Assembly: GCA_946409435.1 (NCBI GenBank)
Contig: CAMJWJ010000006.1
Location: forward strand, 1 to 51,403
Reading direction: 5' to 3'
Length of the DNA: 51,403 bases
DNA from: an uncultured Prevotella sp.
GTDB taxonomy: Bacteria > Bacteroidota > Bacteroidia > Bacteroidales > Bacteroidaceae
Part shown: positions 24,671-32,137 of the stretch, piece by piece
How the letters are laid out: each line of letters begins with the position of its first letter
Position numbering within the stretch: the first letter of the stretch is position 1
Made by a program: the position numbers and the translations under genes
Notes under the pieces: generated by a model
The model's input: the letters and a program-made list of their open reading frames with translations, nothing else
Databases searched by the model: none
What the model was told of the DNA's origin: nothing

Positions 24671-25665
24671 GACATTGTCTGTGGCTGACGCTCATCATCG
24701 TGGCACTCTTTGTGCTGAACATCTTCATTGGGTCGGTTTCGATACCGTCCTCCGACGTCATGACCATCATGCTCGGCGGCACTTCCAAACCGTCGTGGCA
24801 GTATATCGTGCTGGAGTCACGACTGCCACAGGCCATTACGGCCATGCTGGCAGGAGGCTCGCTGGCCGTCAGCGGACTGATGCTCCAGACGGCTTTTCGC
24901 AATCCGCTGGCAGGTCCGTCGGTGTTCGGCATCAATAGTGGGGCAGGGCTGGGAGTGGCGCTGGTCATGCTGCTGCTCGGTGGCAGTCTGTCGGCAGGTT
25001 CCGTCAGCGTATCGGGCTTCGTGGCCATCTTGCTGGCTGCCTTCATTGGTGCTATGACGGTCATGGCCGTCATCTTCCTGTTCTCGACGATGGTCCGCAA
25101 TAGCGTGATGCTGCTGATCATCGGTATCATGATAGGCTATATCAGCAATTCAGCCATCTCGCTCCTCAACTTCTTTGCCACCGACGAGGGCGTCAAGTCG
25201 TATATGGTGTGGGGCATGGGGTCGTTCAGTGGCGTCTCGATGCGCATGATGCCCGTATTCGTACTGGTCACCATGGCTGGACTCATAGGAGCCGCCATAC
25301 TGGTCAAGCCCCTGAACGCATTGCTGTTAGGCGACCGCTACGCCGAGAATCTGGGCATCAACATCATCCGGGTACGCAACTGGCTGCTCGTGGTTACAGG
25401 ACTGCTGACAGCCATCGTTACGGCATTCTGCGGTCCTATAGCATTCATCGGACTGGCTGTCCCTCACGTCACGCGGTTGGTGCTCCATACCGATAACCAC
25501 CGCATGCTGCTGCCTGCTACCATACTCATGGGCAGCATTGTCGCCCTGGTATGTAACCTGCTCTGCGTGCTGCCCGGCGAGAGTGGCGTCATACCCCTGA
25601 ATGCCGTCACGCCACTGATCGGAGCACCCGTTATCATCTATGTCATTACCACCAGGAGAACTTGA
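24667..25665 (+). CDS. btuC: FecCD/BtuC-family ABC permease
   Basis: Inner-membrane permease of 332 residues with about ten helices. Motifs are LPQAITAMLAGGSLAVSGLMLQTAFRNPLAGPSVFGINSGAGLG, the second-half MVWGMGSFSGVSM, the ATPase-coupling region LLLGDRYAENLGINIIRVRN and GPIAFIGLAVPHVTRLVLHTDNHRMLLPATILMGS. This is the same family for B12, haem and siderophores; here context points to B12. It overlaps btuF. No BtuD ATPase follows: downstream is the aromatic operon leader, so the ATPase must be encoded elsewhere. Confidence 0.92.
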   Translation: MRHCLWLTLIIVALFVLNIFIGSVSIPSSDVMTIMLGGTSKPSWQYIVLESRLPQAITAMLAGGSLAVSGLMLQTAFRNPLAGPSVFGINSGAGLGVALVMLLLGGSLSAGSVSVSGFVAILLAAFIGAMTVMAVIFLFSTMVRNSVMLLIIGIMIGYISNSAISLLNFFATDEGVKSYMVWGMGSFSGVSMRMMPVFVLVTMAGLIGAAILVKPLNALLLGDRYAENLGINIIRVRNWLLVVTGLLTAIVTAFCGPIAFIGLAVPHVTRLVLHTDNHRMLLPATILMGSIVALVCNLLCVLPGESGVIPLNAVTPLIGAPVIIYVITTRRT

Positions 25666-25744
25666 CGCGTGGCAATTATTTGTAGACGAATTGTCTGCAA
25701 AAAAATATAAAATGTAAGAAAAAACATAATTTTTCTTCCAAAAT

Positions 25745-25777
25745 GTTTGCAGAATTCAAGGAAAAGTTATACTTTTG
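25745..25777 (+). promoter_or_regulatory. Promoter of the aromatic amino acid operon
   Basis: TTTG at 25745-25748, a 21-base spacer, then TACTTTTG at 25770-25777. This matches the -33/-7 Bacteroidetes consensus. Transcription would begin near 25783, about 22 bases before the leader ORF. Confidence 0.8.
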
Positions 25778-25804
25778 CAAGCGTTAAACAAAACACAGCA
25801 AGAA

Positions 25805-25882
25805 ATGAACAAGTTGAATCAGTACTTCTACGGCTTTTATTTTTACTTTGCAGGCAACTGTGAAGCGGGTCGTTGCGTATAA
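25805..25882 (+). CDS. Phe/Tyr leader peptide of the aromatic operon attenuator
   Basis: A 25-codon ORF, ATG at 25805 and TAA at 25880. Residues 7-15 read YFYGFYFYF: four Phe and four Tyr codons in nine positions (bases 25823-25849). The rest is MNKLNQ before and AGNCEAGRCV after. It lies between a consensus promoter and an intrinsic terminator, upstream of prephenate dehydratase. Ribosome stalling on these codons when charged tRNA-Phe or tRNA-Tyr is short would be the regulatory signal. Eight aromatic codons of nine by chance in so short an ORF, at exactly this place, is very unlikely. Confidence 0.9.
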   Translation: MNKLNQYFYGFYFYFAGNCEAGRCV

Positions 25883-25952
25883 AGTTCAACGAAATGGAAT
25901 AAGTAAGACTCAACCCCGCTTCACCAACGTGAAAGTGGGGATGCTTTTTTTT
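25860..25952 (+). promoter_or_regulatory. Attenuator: alternative antiterminator and terminator hairpins
   Basis: Terminator: CCCCGCTTCAC at 25914-25924 pairs with GTGAAAGTGGGG at 25929-25940 (bulged A, loop CAAC), followed by a run of eight T at 25945-25952. Antiterminator: GTGAAGCGGG at 25860-25869, inside the end of the leader ORF, is a perfect complement of 25915-25924. A ribosome stalled at the Phe/Tyr codons leaves 25860-25869 free to form the antiterminator. A ribosome reaching the stop codon at 25880 covers it, and the terminator forms. Confidence 0.9.
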
Positions 25953-26011
25953 AAAGGCTAAAAATAAATAGACGAAAAAGTAAAAAAAGGTAAAACAGAG
26001 TAGATGCTAAG

Positions 26012-26854
26012 ATGAAACGAATAGCGATACAAGGTTTGGAAGGGTCATTTCATGATATTGCTGCCCACCTCTATTTTGAGGGTGAGCAGATACAGCTCAT
26101 GTGCTGCAACACCTTTGAGCAGGTGTTTGCACAGATGAAGAACGACCCAACAGCCATCGGGATGCTGGCCATAGAGAACACCATTGCCGGCTCGTTGTTG
26201 CACAACTACGAACTCTTGCGCGACTCGGGCACAACCATTGTGGGGGAGCATAAGCTGCACATCACCCATTGTATATGCTGTCTGCCCGACGACGACTGGA
26301 ACAGTATCACGGAAGTCCATTCTCACCCCGTGGCACTCATGCAATGCCGGAAGTTCCTGGCCTGGCACCCGACGCTGAAGAACGTGGAGGCTGACGACAC
26401 CGCAGGGTCGGCCAAGATGATAGCTGAAGGACAGCATAAGGGGTGGGCCGCCATCTGTCATGCCGAGGCTGCACAACTCTATGGGCTGAAAGTGCTTGAA
26501 GACCATATCGAAGACAACAAGCACAACTTCACGCGGTTCCTCGTGGTGAGCAATCCCAACAAGGCTGACCTGCTTCGCCCGCTGACAGAGGCCAACAAGT
26601 CGAGCATCGTGTTCTCGCTGCCCCATGAGGAAGGCTCGCTGAGTCATGTGTTGGCTATCCTGTCGTTCTATAAGATCAATCTGACAAAGATACAGTCGCT
26701 GCCCATCATCGGCCGTGAGTGGGAGTACCTGTTCTACGTCGACCTGATGTATGACGACCTGACACGATACCGCCAGTCAATAGACGCCATCATCCCCCTG
26801 ACGAAGGACTTCAAGATCTTAGGAGAATACAAGGACGGGAGACAGACGAACTGA
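26012..26854 (+). CDS. pheA: Prephenate dehydratase
   Basis: Converts prephenate to phenylpyruvate for phenylalanine synthesis. The monofunctional 280-residue form has the PDT domain (IAIQGLEGSFHDIAAHLYF, GMLAIENTIAGSLLHNYELL, catalytic HNFTRFLVVS) and a C-terminal ACT domain (SSIVFSLPHEEGSLSHVLAILSFYKINLTKIQSLPIIGREWEYLFYVDL) for feedback by Phe. The family ESRP motif is replaced by QSLPI with the same layout. It is the first structural gene after the Phe/Tyr attenuator and heads a four-gene operon. Chorismate mutase is not fused here but to the DAHP synthase two genes on. Confidence 0.95.
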   Translation: MKRIAIQGLEGSFHDIAAHLYFEGEQIQLMCCNTFEQVFAQMKNDPTAIGMLAIENTIAGSLLHNYELLRDSGTTIVGEHKLHITHCICCLPDDDWNSITEVHSHPVALMQCRKFLAWHPTLKNVEADDTAGSAKMIAEGQHKGWAAICHAEAAQLYGLKVLEDHIEDNKHNFTRFLVVSNPNKADLLRPLTEANKSSIVFSLPHEEGSLSHVLAILSFYKINLTKIQSLPIIGREWEYLFYVDLMYDDLTRYRQSIDAIIPLTKDFKILGEYKDGRQTN

Positions 26855-26940
26855 AAAGAATGAAGAGTGAAGAATGAAGAATGAAGAATTTGCTGCCGCC
26901 CAACTTGTCATAAAGTTCAAAGTTTAAAAATCAAATAGAT

Positions 26941-28101
26941 ATGATACAACCAGCAGAAAGACTTAACTTAGTAAGTGAATACTACTTCAGCCGCAAGCTG
27001 AAGGAGGTGGCTCGGCTGAATGCCGAGGGCAAGGATATTATCAGCCTGGCTATCGGCAGTCCCGACATGCCGCCGTCGGAACAGACAATCGAAAAACTCT
27101 GCGAGGTGGCACGTCAGCCAGATGCACACGGCTATCAGCCGACAATGGGAACGCCGGAGCTGCGTGAAGCCATGGCCGGATTCTATAAGCGGTGGTACGA
27201 CGTGGACCTGGATGCCAAGACAGAAGTCCTGCCGCTGATAGGCTCGAAGGAGGGTATCCTGCATGTCACATTGGCTTTTGTCAATCCCGGCGACGAGGTG
27301 CTGGTGCCCAACCCGGGCTATCCTACCTACACCTCGCTGAGCAAAATCTTAGGCGCAAAGATAGTGAACTACAACCTGCGGGAGGACAATGGCTGGCAAC
27401 CTGACTTCGACGAACTGGAGCGCATGGACCTGAGCCGTGTGAAGCTGATGTGGACCAACTATCCTAACATGCCCACGGGTGGTCGTGCCCACCGCGAGAC
27501 CTACGAGCGGCTGGTAAGTTTTGCCAAAGCCCACTCCATAGTCGTAGTAAACGACAATCCCTATTCGTTCATTCTCAGCGAGAAACATCTCAGCATCCTG
27601 CAGGTGCCTGGAGCCAAGGACTGCTGCATTGAGTTCAACTCGATGTCGAAGAGTCACAACATGCCCGGATGGCGTGTAGGACTGTGTGCCTCGAATGCGA
27701 CATTCATCTCATGGATTCTGAAGGTACAGTCGAACATCGAGAGTGGTACGTTCCGTGGCATCCAGTTGGCAGCTGCCGAGGCTTACAACAACAGCGACGA
27801 GTGGCACCGTGTGGCAAACATCGAGCGTTATGCCAAGCGGAGGAAGTATGCTGAACAGATCATGGACGCCTTAGGCTGTACGTACGACCCGAGTCAGGTA
27901 GGCATGTTCCTCTGGGGCAAGATACCCGACAGTATCAAGAATGTGGAAGACCTGACCGAACGTGTGCTCCACGAAGCCCGTGTCTTTATCACCCCAGGCT
28001 TTATCTTTGGCAGTAACGGCGAACGGTATATCCGCATCTCACTTTGTGCCAAGGAGGACAAGATACAATCAGCATTAGAAAGAATCAAAAAAACAATATA
28101 A
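26941..28101 (+). CDS. PLP-dependent class I aminotransferase (aromatic operon)
   Basis: Fold-type I aminotransferase of 386 residues, likely converting phenylpyruvate and 4-hydroxyphenylpyruvate, or prephenate, to the amino acid. Visible are the start MIQPAERLNLVSEYYFSRKL, AIGSPDMPPSEQTIEKL, the PLP-contacting NPGYPTY, WTNYPNMPTGG, NDNPYSF, the lysine motif SMSKSHNMPGWRVGLC and the C-terminal Arg region ITPGFIFGSNGERYIRISLC. The sequence also resembles LL-diaminopimelate and aspartate aminotransferases, and annotation pipelines often say so. Its place between prephenate dehydratase and DAHP synthase, behind a Phe/Tyr attenuator, argues for an aromatic substrate. Confidence 0.9.
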   Translation: MIQPAERLNLVSEYYFSRKLKEVARLNAEGKDIISLAIGSPDMPPSEQTIEKLCEVARQPDAHGYQPTMGTPELREAMAGFYKRWYDVDLDAKTEVLPLIGSKEGILHVTLAFVNPGDEVLVPNPGYPTYTSLSKILGAKIVNYNLREDNGWQPDFDELERMDLSRVKLMWTNYPNMPTGGRAHRETYERLVSFAKAHSIVVVNDNPYSFILSEKHLSILQVPGAKDCCIEFNSMSKSHNMPGWRVGLCASNATFISWILKVQSNIESGTFRGIQLAAAEAYNNSDEWHRVANIERYAKRRKYAEQIMDALGCTYDPSQVGMFLWGKIPDSIKNVEDLTERVLHEARVFITPGFIFGSNGERYIRISLCAKEDKIQSALERIKKTI

Positions 28102-28102
28102 C

Positions 28103-29170
28103 ATGATGGAACTGGAATTAGAGAAACTGAACCTTCCAAGTGATAACGAACGCCCTTTCGTGATAGCAGGACCATGTAGTGCTGAGACCGAAGAGCAAGT
28201 GATGGACACCGCCCGCCAGCTGGCTATGAAGGGATGTCATAACTTCCGTGCAGGAGTATGGAAGCCACGTACCAAGCCCGGAGGATTTGAAGGTAACGGC
28301 GAGAAAGCCCTGCCCTGGATGAAGCAGGTCAAGGAGGAGACCCACATGCTTATCTCTACCGAGGTGGCCACTCCAGAGCATGTGGAACTGGCCATGAAGT
28401 ACGGCATGGACATCCTCTGGATTGGCGCACGCACAACAGCTAACCCCTTTGCCGTTCAGGCGCTTGCCGATGCATTGAAAGGAGTAAACGTTCCTGTCTT
28501 TGTGAAGAATCCCGTCAATCCTGACCTTGAACTCTGGATAGGTGCCTTGCAGCGTCTGAACCAGGCTGGTGTCAAGCGCCTTGGAGCTATTCATCGTGGC
28601 TTCTCTTCCTATGAACAGAAGATTTATCGCAATGCACCTATGTGGCAGATACCTATTGAGTTACACCGTCGCATTCCTGAGCTTCCCATCATCAGCGACC
28701 CCAGCCATATCGGAGGCAGGCGAGAACTCATTGCTCCCTTGTGCCAGCAAGCGATGGACTTAGGCTTCGACGGTCTGATCGTAGAGAGCCATTGTGACCC
28801 CGACAAGGCGTGGAGCGATGCCAAGCAGCAGGTTACTCCCGACGTGCTCGACTATATCCTGTCGCTGCTCATCATTCGTGACGAGCATGTGACAACCGAA
28901 GGTATCACGCAGCTGCGCAAGCAGATTGACGAGATAGACAACCAGCTGATGGAACTCATGTCGAAGCGTATGGCTGTATGCCGCGAGATAGGTGAGTATA
29001 AGAAGAAGAACAACATGACCGTGCTGCAGGCCTCACGCTACAATGAAATCCTGGAGAAGCGTGGCGTTCAGGGTACGCTTACAGGCATGTCAGCCGAGTT
29101 TGTTGCCAAAGTGTTTGAGAGCATCCACGAAGAGTCGGTACGTCAGCAGATTGAGATTGTGAACAAGTAA
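28103..29170 (+). CDS. Bifunctional DAHP synthase / chorismate mutase (AroQ)
   Basis: Two-domain enzyme acting at the entry and at the branch point of aromatic synthesis. Residues 15-260 are a type I-beta DAHP synthase without N-terminal regulatory domain: FVIAGPCSAETEEQVMDTA, NFRAGVWKPRTKPGGFEG, LISTEVATPEHVELAMKYGMDILWIGARTTANPF, PVFVKNPVNPD, IISDPSHIGGRRELI and GLIVESHCDPDKAWSDAKQQ. Residues 270-350 are an AroQ chorismate mutase (ITQLRKQIDEIDNQLMELMSKRMAVCREIGEYKKKNNM). The ATG is two bases after the preceding stop. The mutase domain probably both supplies prephenate and senses prephenate for feedback, as known for similar fusions. Confidence 0.95.
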   Translation: MMELELEKLNLPSDNERPFVIAGPCSAETEEQVMDTARQLAMKGCHNFRAGVWKPRTKPGGFEGNGEKALPWMKQVKEETHMLISTEVATPEHVELAMKYGMDILWIGARTTANPFAVQALADALKGVNVPVFVKNPVNPDLELWIGALQRLNQAGVKRLGAIHRGFSSYEQKIYRNAPMWQIPIELHRRIPELPIISDPSHIGGRRELIAPLCQQAMDLGFDGLIVESHCDPDKAWSDAKQQVTPDVLDYILSLLIIRDEHVTTEGITQLRKQIDEIDNQLMELMSKRMAVCREIGEYKKKNNMTVLQASRYNEILEKRGVQGTLTGMSAEFVAKVFESIHEESVRQQIEIVNK

Positions 29171-29185
29171 CGAGGGAGAGTCTAT

Positions 29186-29980
29186 ATGAGAATATTAGTT
29201 CTTGGTGCAGGTAAGATGGGCAGTTTCTTCATCGACCTGCTGAGTTTTGACCACGAGGTGGCTGTCTACGAGAAAGACCCTCGTCGCATGCGGTTCACAT
29301 ACAACTGCCAGCGGTTTGCAGAGCTGGAGGAAATCAGGGCTTTCAAGCCTGAACTACTTATCAATGCCGTAACGCTGAAATATACCATTCCCGTCTTTCA
29401 GGAGGTCATTCCGTACCTCCCGAAGGAGTGTATCATCAGCGATATAGCCAGCGTGAAGACAGACCTGAAGGAGTTCTACGAAAAGACGGGAATGCGCTAT
29501 GTGTCCACCCATCCGATGTTTGGTCCTACCTTTGCCAATCTGCAGCAGCTCTCTGAGGAGAATGCCATCATCATCAGCGAAGGCGACTACATGGGGCGCA
29601 TCTTCTTCAAGGACCTGTATCAGAAGTTAGGCCTCAACATCTACGAGTACACTTTCGAGGAGCACGACAAGACGGTGGCCTATTCGCTGAGCATACCCTT
29701 CGTGTCGACATTCGTCTTTGCTGCTGTGATGAAGCATCAGGACGCTCCCGGCACCACGTTCAAGCGGCACATGCGTATTGCCAAGGGCGTGCTCAACGAG
29801 GACGACTATCTGTTGCAGGAAATACTGTTTAACCCATACACCCACGACCAGGTCAGCCAGATCAGGACGGAACTGAAAGAACTCTTGGAGATTATCGACA
29901 ATAAAGATGCCGACGGCATGAAGGGTTACCTGACGAAAATCCGCAACAACGTGAAGAGGGATATTGAAATCCGGAGATAG
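29186..29980 (+). CDS. tyrA: Prephenate dehydrogenase
   Basis: NAD(P)-dependent oxidative decarboxylation of prephenate to 4-hydroxyphenylpyruvate for tyrosine. The Rossmann start MRILVLGAGKMGSFFIDLL is followed by a basic residue-rich loop, DIASVKTDLKEFYEKTG, and the conserved STHPMFGPTFANLQ. The C-terminal helical domain ends in GYLTKIRNNVKRDIEIRR. It is a 264-residue monofunctional enzyme without ACT domain, so feedback must act elsewhere. It starts 15 bases after the DAHP synthase gene and ends the operon. Its presence explains the Tyr codons in the leader peptide beside the Phe codons. Confidence 0.93.
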   Translation: MRILVLGAGKMGSFFIDLLSFDHEVAVYEKDPRRMRFTYNCQRFAELEEIRAFKPELLINAVTLKYTIPVFQEVIPYLPKECIISDIASVKTDLKEFYEKTGMRYVSTHPMFGPTFANLQQLSEENAIIISEGDYMGRIFFKDLYQKLGLNIYEYTFEEHDKTVAYSLSIPFVSTFVFAAVMKHQDAPGTTFKRHMRIAKGVLNEDDYLLQEILFNPYTHDQVSQIRTELKELLEIIDNKDADGMKGYLTKIRNNVKRDIEIRR

Positions 29981-30046
29981 CCGTTTGCCTGCAGTGCTAT
30001 GTGTTGTGCTACTTTTTCCCGTGTTGTCAAAAAAATGAGTTTTTTC

Positions 30047-30078
30047 TTTTGTAGTATGGCTCATTCTTCGTACCTTTG
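30047..30078 (+). promoter_or_regulatory. Promoter of the Wzi-like gene, eight bases from ATG
   Basis: TTTG at 30047-30050, 20-base spacer, TACCTTTG at 30071-30078, then eight bases to ATG 30087. This is a full -33/-7 match with a predicted leader of zero to four bases. Confidence 0.8.
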
Positions 30079-30086
30079 CACCGCGA

Positions 30087-31613
30087 ATGAGAAAAGTGGC
30101 CTTCACATCGGCGCTTTTGTGTGCTTTAACCATAAATGCACAAAGGTTTTCCTCGCTGACTGACAGCTTGCAGTATCGGATAGAAATGCAGGCAACGCTG
30201 TCAGACAGCGAACATACGCCTTTTTGGCTCAACGCCAACCGTTACGGACTCAGTTCCCTGGAACCTGCCAACGGCTATCTGCGTGGAGCCGTCAGCCGCC
30301 CGTTGGAACGTGACTCTGCACGTCGGTGGGGGGTGGGCTATACCGTCGACGTGGCTGTTCCAACAGGTTTTACAAGCTCTTTTGTCGTACAACAGGCCTT
30401 CGCTGAGGTACGCTGGCTGAAAGGATTGCTGACGGTGGGCAGCAAAGAGTACCCGATGGAACTGAAGGACCAAGAGCTGAGCACAGGGTCGCAGACGTTC
30501 GGCATCAACGCCCGTCCCATTCCACAGGCTCGTCTTGCCTTGCCCGACTATTGGACGATACCCCATACGCGCAACTGGCTGGCTATTAAGGGCCATCTGG
30601 CTTATGGAATGCCCTCAGACACTCGTTTCCAGAGGGATTTTACGCAGAAGCAGAGCAAGTACGTAGAGCATGCTCTCTATCACTCCAAAGCCGGCTATCT
30701 GCGCATCGGACCGAAGAATGTCACGCTGGAGTTAGGCTTGGAAATGGCCTGTCAGTTCGGCGGGACAAGTCACATCTTTGACCACAACGGTGAGGTACAG
30801 TCCATAGACAACGGCTGTAATATCCGTGAATACTTCAACGCACTGTTGTCAGGCGGATTCGATGCTACGGACAGCTATTGGCGTAACAACGAGGGCAACC
30901 ATTTGGGCAGTTGGGTAGGGCGCTTGAACATGGACTTCAAGAAGTGGAATATTGCTTTCTACTTTGACCGTTATTTTGAAGACCATTCTGCCATGCTCTT
31001 CATGGACTACGACGGCTACGGCTCGGGTTCGGAATGGCAAAAGAAGAAAAAGTCCAAGTACTTCTTCTACGACATTAAGGACATGATGCTTGGTGCTGAG
31101 CTGAAGCTAAAGAACAGCCGCTGGCTGAACCATGTCGTTGTAGAGTATCTCTATACGAAATACCAGAGCGGACCGCTGTACCATAATAACACCGTCAGTT
31201 TCAGCGACCATATCAGTGGCCGTGACGACTATTACAACCACACACTACAGATAGGTTGGCAGCATTGGGGCATGGTGATGGGTAACCCGCTATATATGTC
31301 GCCGGTATATAACGACGACGGAGTGGTGAGGGTGAAGAACAACCGGTTTGTTGCATGGCATCTTGGCTTGAGTGGCGACCCTGACCGTTCGCTCCACTAT
31401 CGGGTGCTGGCTACGTGGCAGCGCGGCTTCGGTACTTATCTTACCATGTTCCCCGAACCACGCGAGACGTTCAGCATGCTTGCTGAGGCTTCCTGGAAGT
31501 TGCCTCGTGGAGGGTGGCAGGTCAAAGGGGCTGTCGGTGTGGACAGTGGGGCGTTGTACGGCCACAATGTCGGTTTACAGCTGACGATTGCAAAATACGG
31601 AATAATAAAATGA
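30087..31613 (+). CDS. Wzi-family outer-membrane capsule assembly protein
   Basis: Predicted outer-membrane β-barrel of 508 residues, signal peptide MRKVAFTSALLCALTINA-Q. The N-terminal segment (EHTPFWLNANRYGLSSLEPANGYLRGAV) and strands such as VGYTVDVAVPTGFTSSFVVQQAFAEVRWLKGLLTVGSKEYPMELKDQELSTGSQTFGINARPIPQARLAL match the Bacteroidetes Wzi-like family. In E. coli Wzi anchors capsule at the surface. There are no other capsule genes nearby. The gene overlaps a small lipoprotein gene by four bases (ATGA). Confidence 0.87.
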   Translation: MRKVAFTSALLCALTINAQRFSSLTDSLQYRIEMQATLSDSEHTPFWLNANRYGLSSLEPANGYLRGAVSRPLERDSARRWGVGYTVDVAVPTGFTSSFVVQQAFAEVRWLKGLLTVGSKEYPMELKDQELSTGSQTFGINARPIPQARLALPDYWTIPHTRNWLAIKGHLAYGMPSDTRFQRDFTQKQSKYVEHALYHSKAGYLRIGPKNVTLELGLEMACQFGGTSHIFDHNGEVQSIDNGCNIREYFNALLSGGFDATDSYWRNNEGNHLGSWVGRLNMDFKKWNIAFYFDRYFEDHSAMLFMDYDGYGSGSEWQKKKKSKYFFYDIKDMMLGAELKLKNSRWLNHVVVEYLYTKYQSGPLYHNNTVSFSDHISGRDDYYNHTLQIGWQHWGMVMGNPLYMSPVYNDDGVVRVKNNRFVAWHLGLSGDPDRSLHYRVLATWQRGFGTYLTMFPEPRETFSMLAEASWKLPRGGWQVKGAVGVDSGALYGHNVGLQLTIAKYGIIK

Positions 31614-32053
31614 TGAAACGACGCTTTATATACGTTATCGGTGCTCTGCTGTTGCTGACGGGATGTGAGTTCCATGCCTCTGAGAATGGTGACTTGGATG
31701 GCTTGTGGCAGCTGACCCAGGTCGACACGCTGACCACAGGCGGAGTGGAGGACATGCGCTATTCGCAGGTCTCCTGGGCTTTCCAAGGCCACTTGATGGA
31801 AATGCGTAAACCCCTTCTGTTCACTTATGAAGGTGACATATTAGCACGTTTTGACCACACTCGCGACTCTTTGGTCGTTTATGACTGTTATATCTCCAAA
31901 CGCGATATGGGTGACATCTCTGTCACCAAGCCTGAGGATTTGTACCCCTACGGTCTTCGTCGGCTGACAGAGCGTTTCCGTGTCATGGTGTTAAACGACA
32001 GCCGTATGACGTTGAGGTCTGACTCCCTTCAGTTGTATTTCAGAAGATACTGA
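31610..32053 (+). CDS. Small lipocalin-like lipoprotein
   Basis: A 147-residue lipoprotein with lipobox LLLLTGC near residue 19 (MMKRRFIYVIGALLLLTGC). The mature part begins LDGLWQLTQVDTL and continues with VSWAFQGHLMEMRK, LLFTYEGDILARFDHTRDSLVVYD and FRVMVLNDSRMTLRSDSLQLYFRRY. This strand pattern and the GLWQL start fit lipocalin-like DUF4488-type proteins. It is translationally coupled to the Wzi-like gene, so it may assist it at the envelope; this is inference. The alternative start ATG 31613 removes one Met. Confidence 0.78.
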   Translation: MMKRRFIYVIGALLLLTGCEFHASENGDLDGLWQLTQVDTLTTGGVEDMRYSQVSWAFQGHLMEMRKPLLFTYEGDILARFDHTRDSLVVYDCYISKRDMGDISVTKPEDLYPYGLRRLTERFRVMVLNDSRMTLRSDSLQLYFRRY

Positions 32054-32060
32054 TTGAAAA

Positions 32061-32121
32061 TGTGAGATGTAAGAAGTCTGATGGCTGAGGAACTCTCACA
32101 TCAAACATCTTACATCTCACA
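32061..32121. repeat. 14-bp perfect inverted repeat between convergent genes
   Basis: TGTGAGATGTAAGA at 32061-32074 and TCTTACATCTCACA at 32108-32121, loop 33 bases. It lies between the lipoprotein stop and the convergent PL9 stop. No T-run follows, yet it may still end transcription from both sides. It is followed by a degenerate run of ACATC words. Confidence 0.8.
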
Positions 32122-32137
32122 TCATACATCAACCATC

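Noticed and set aside
26941..28101. LL-diaminopimelate aminotransferase
   Set aside because: The sequence fits several class I aminotransferases, but the aromatic operon and its Phe/Tyr attenuator favour an aromatic role.
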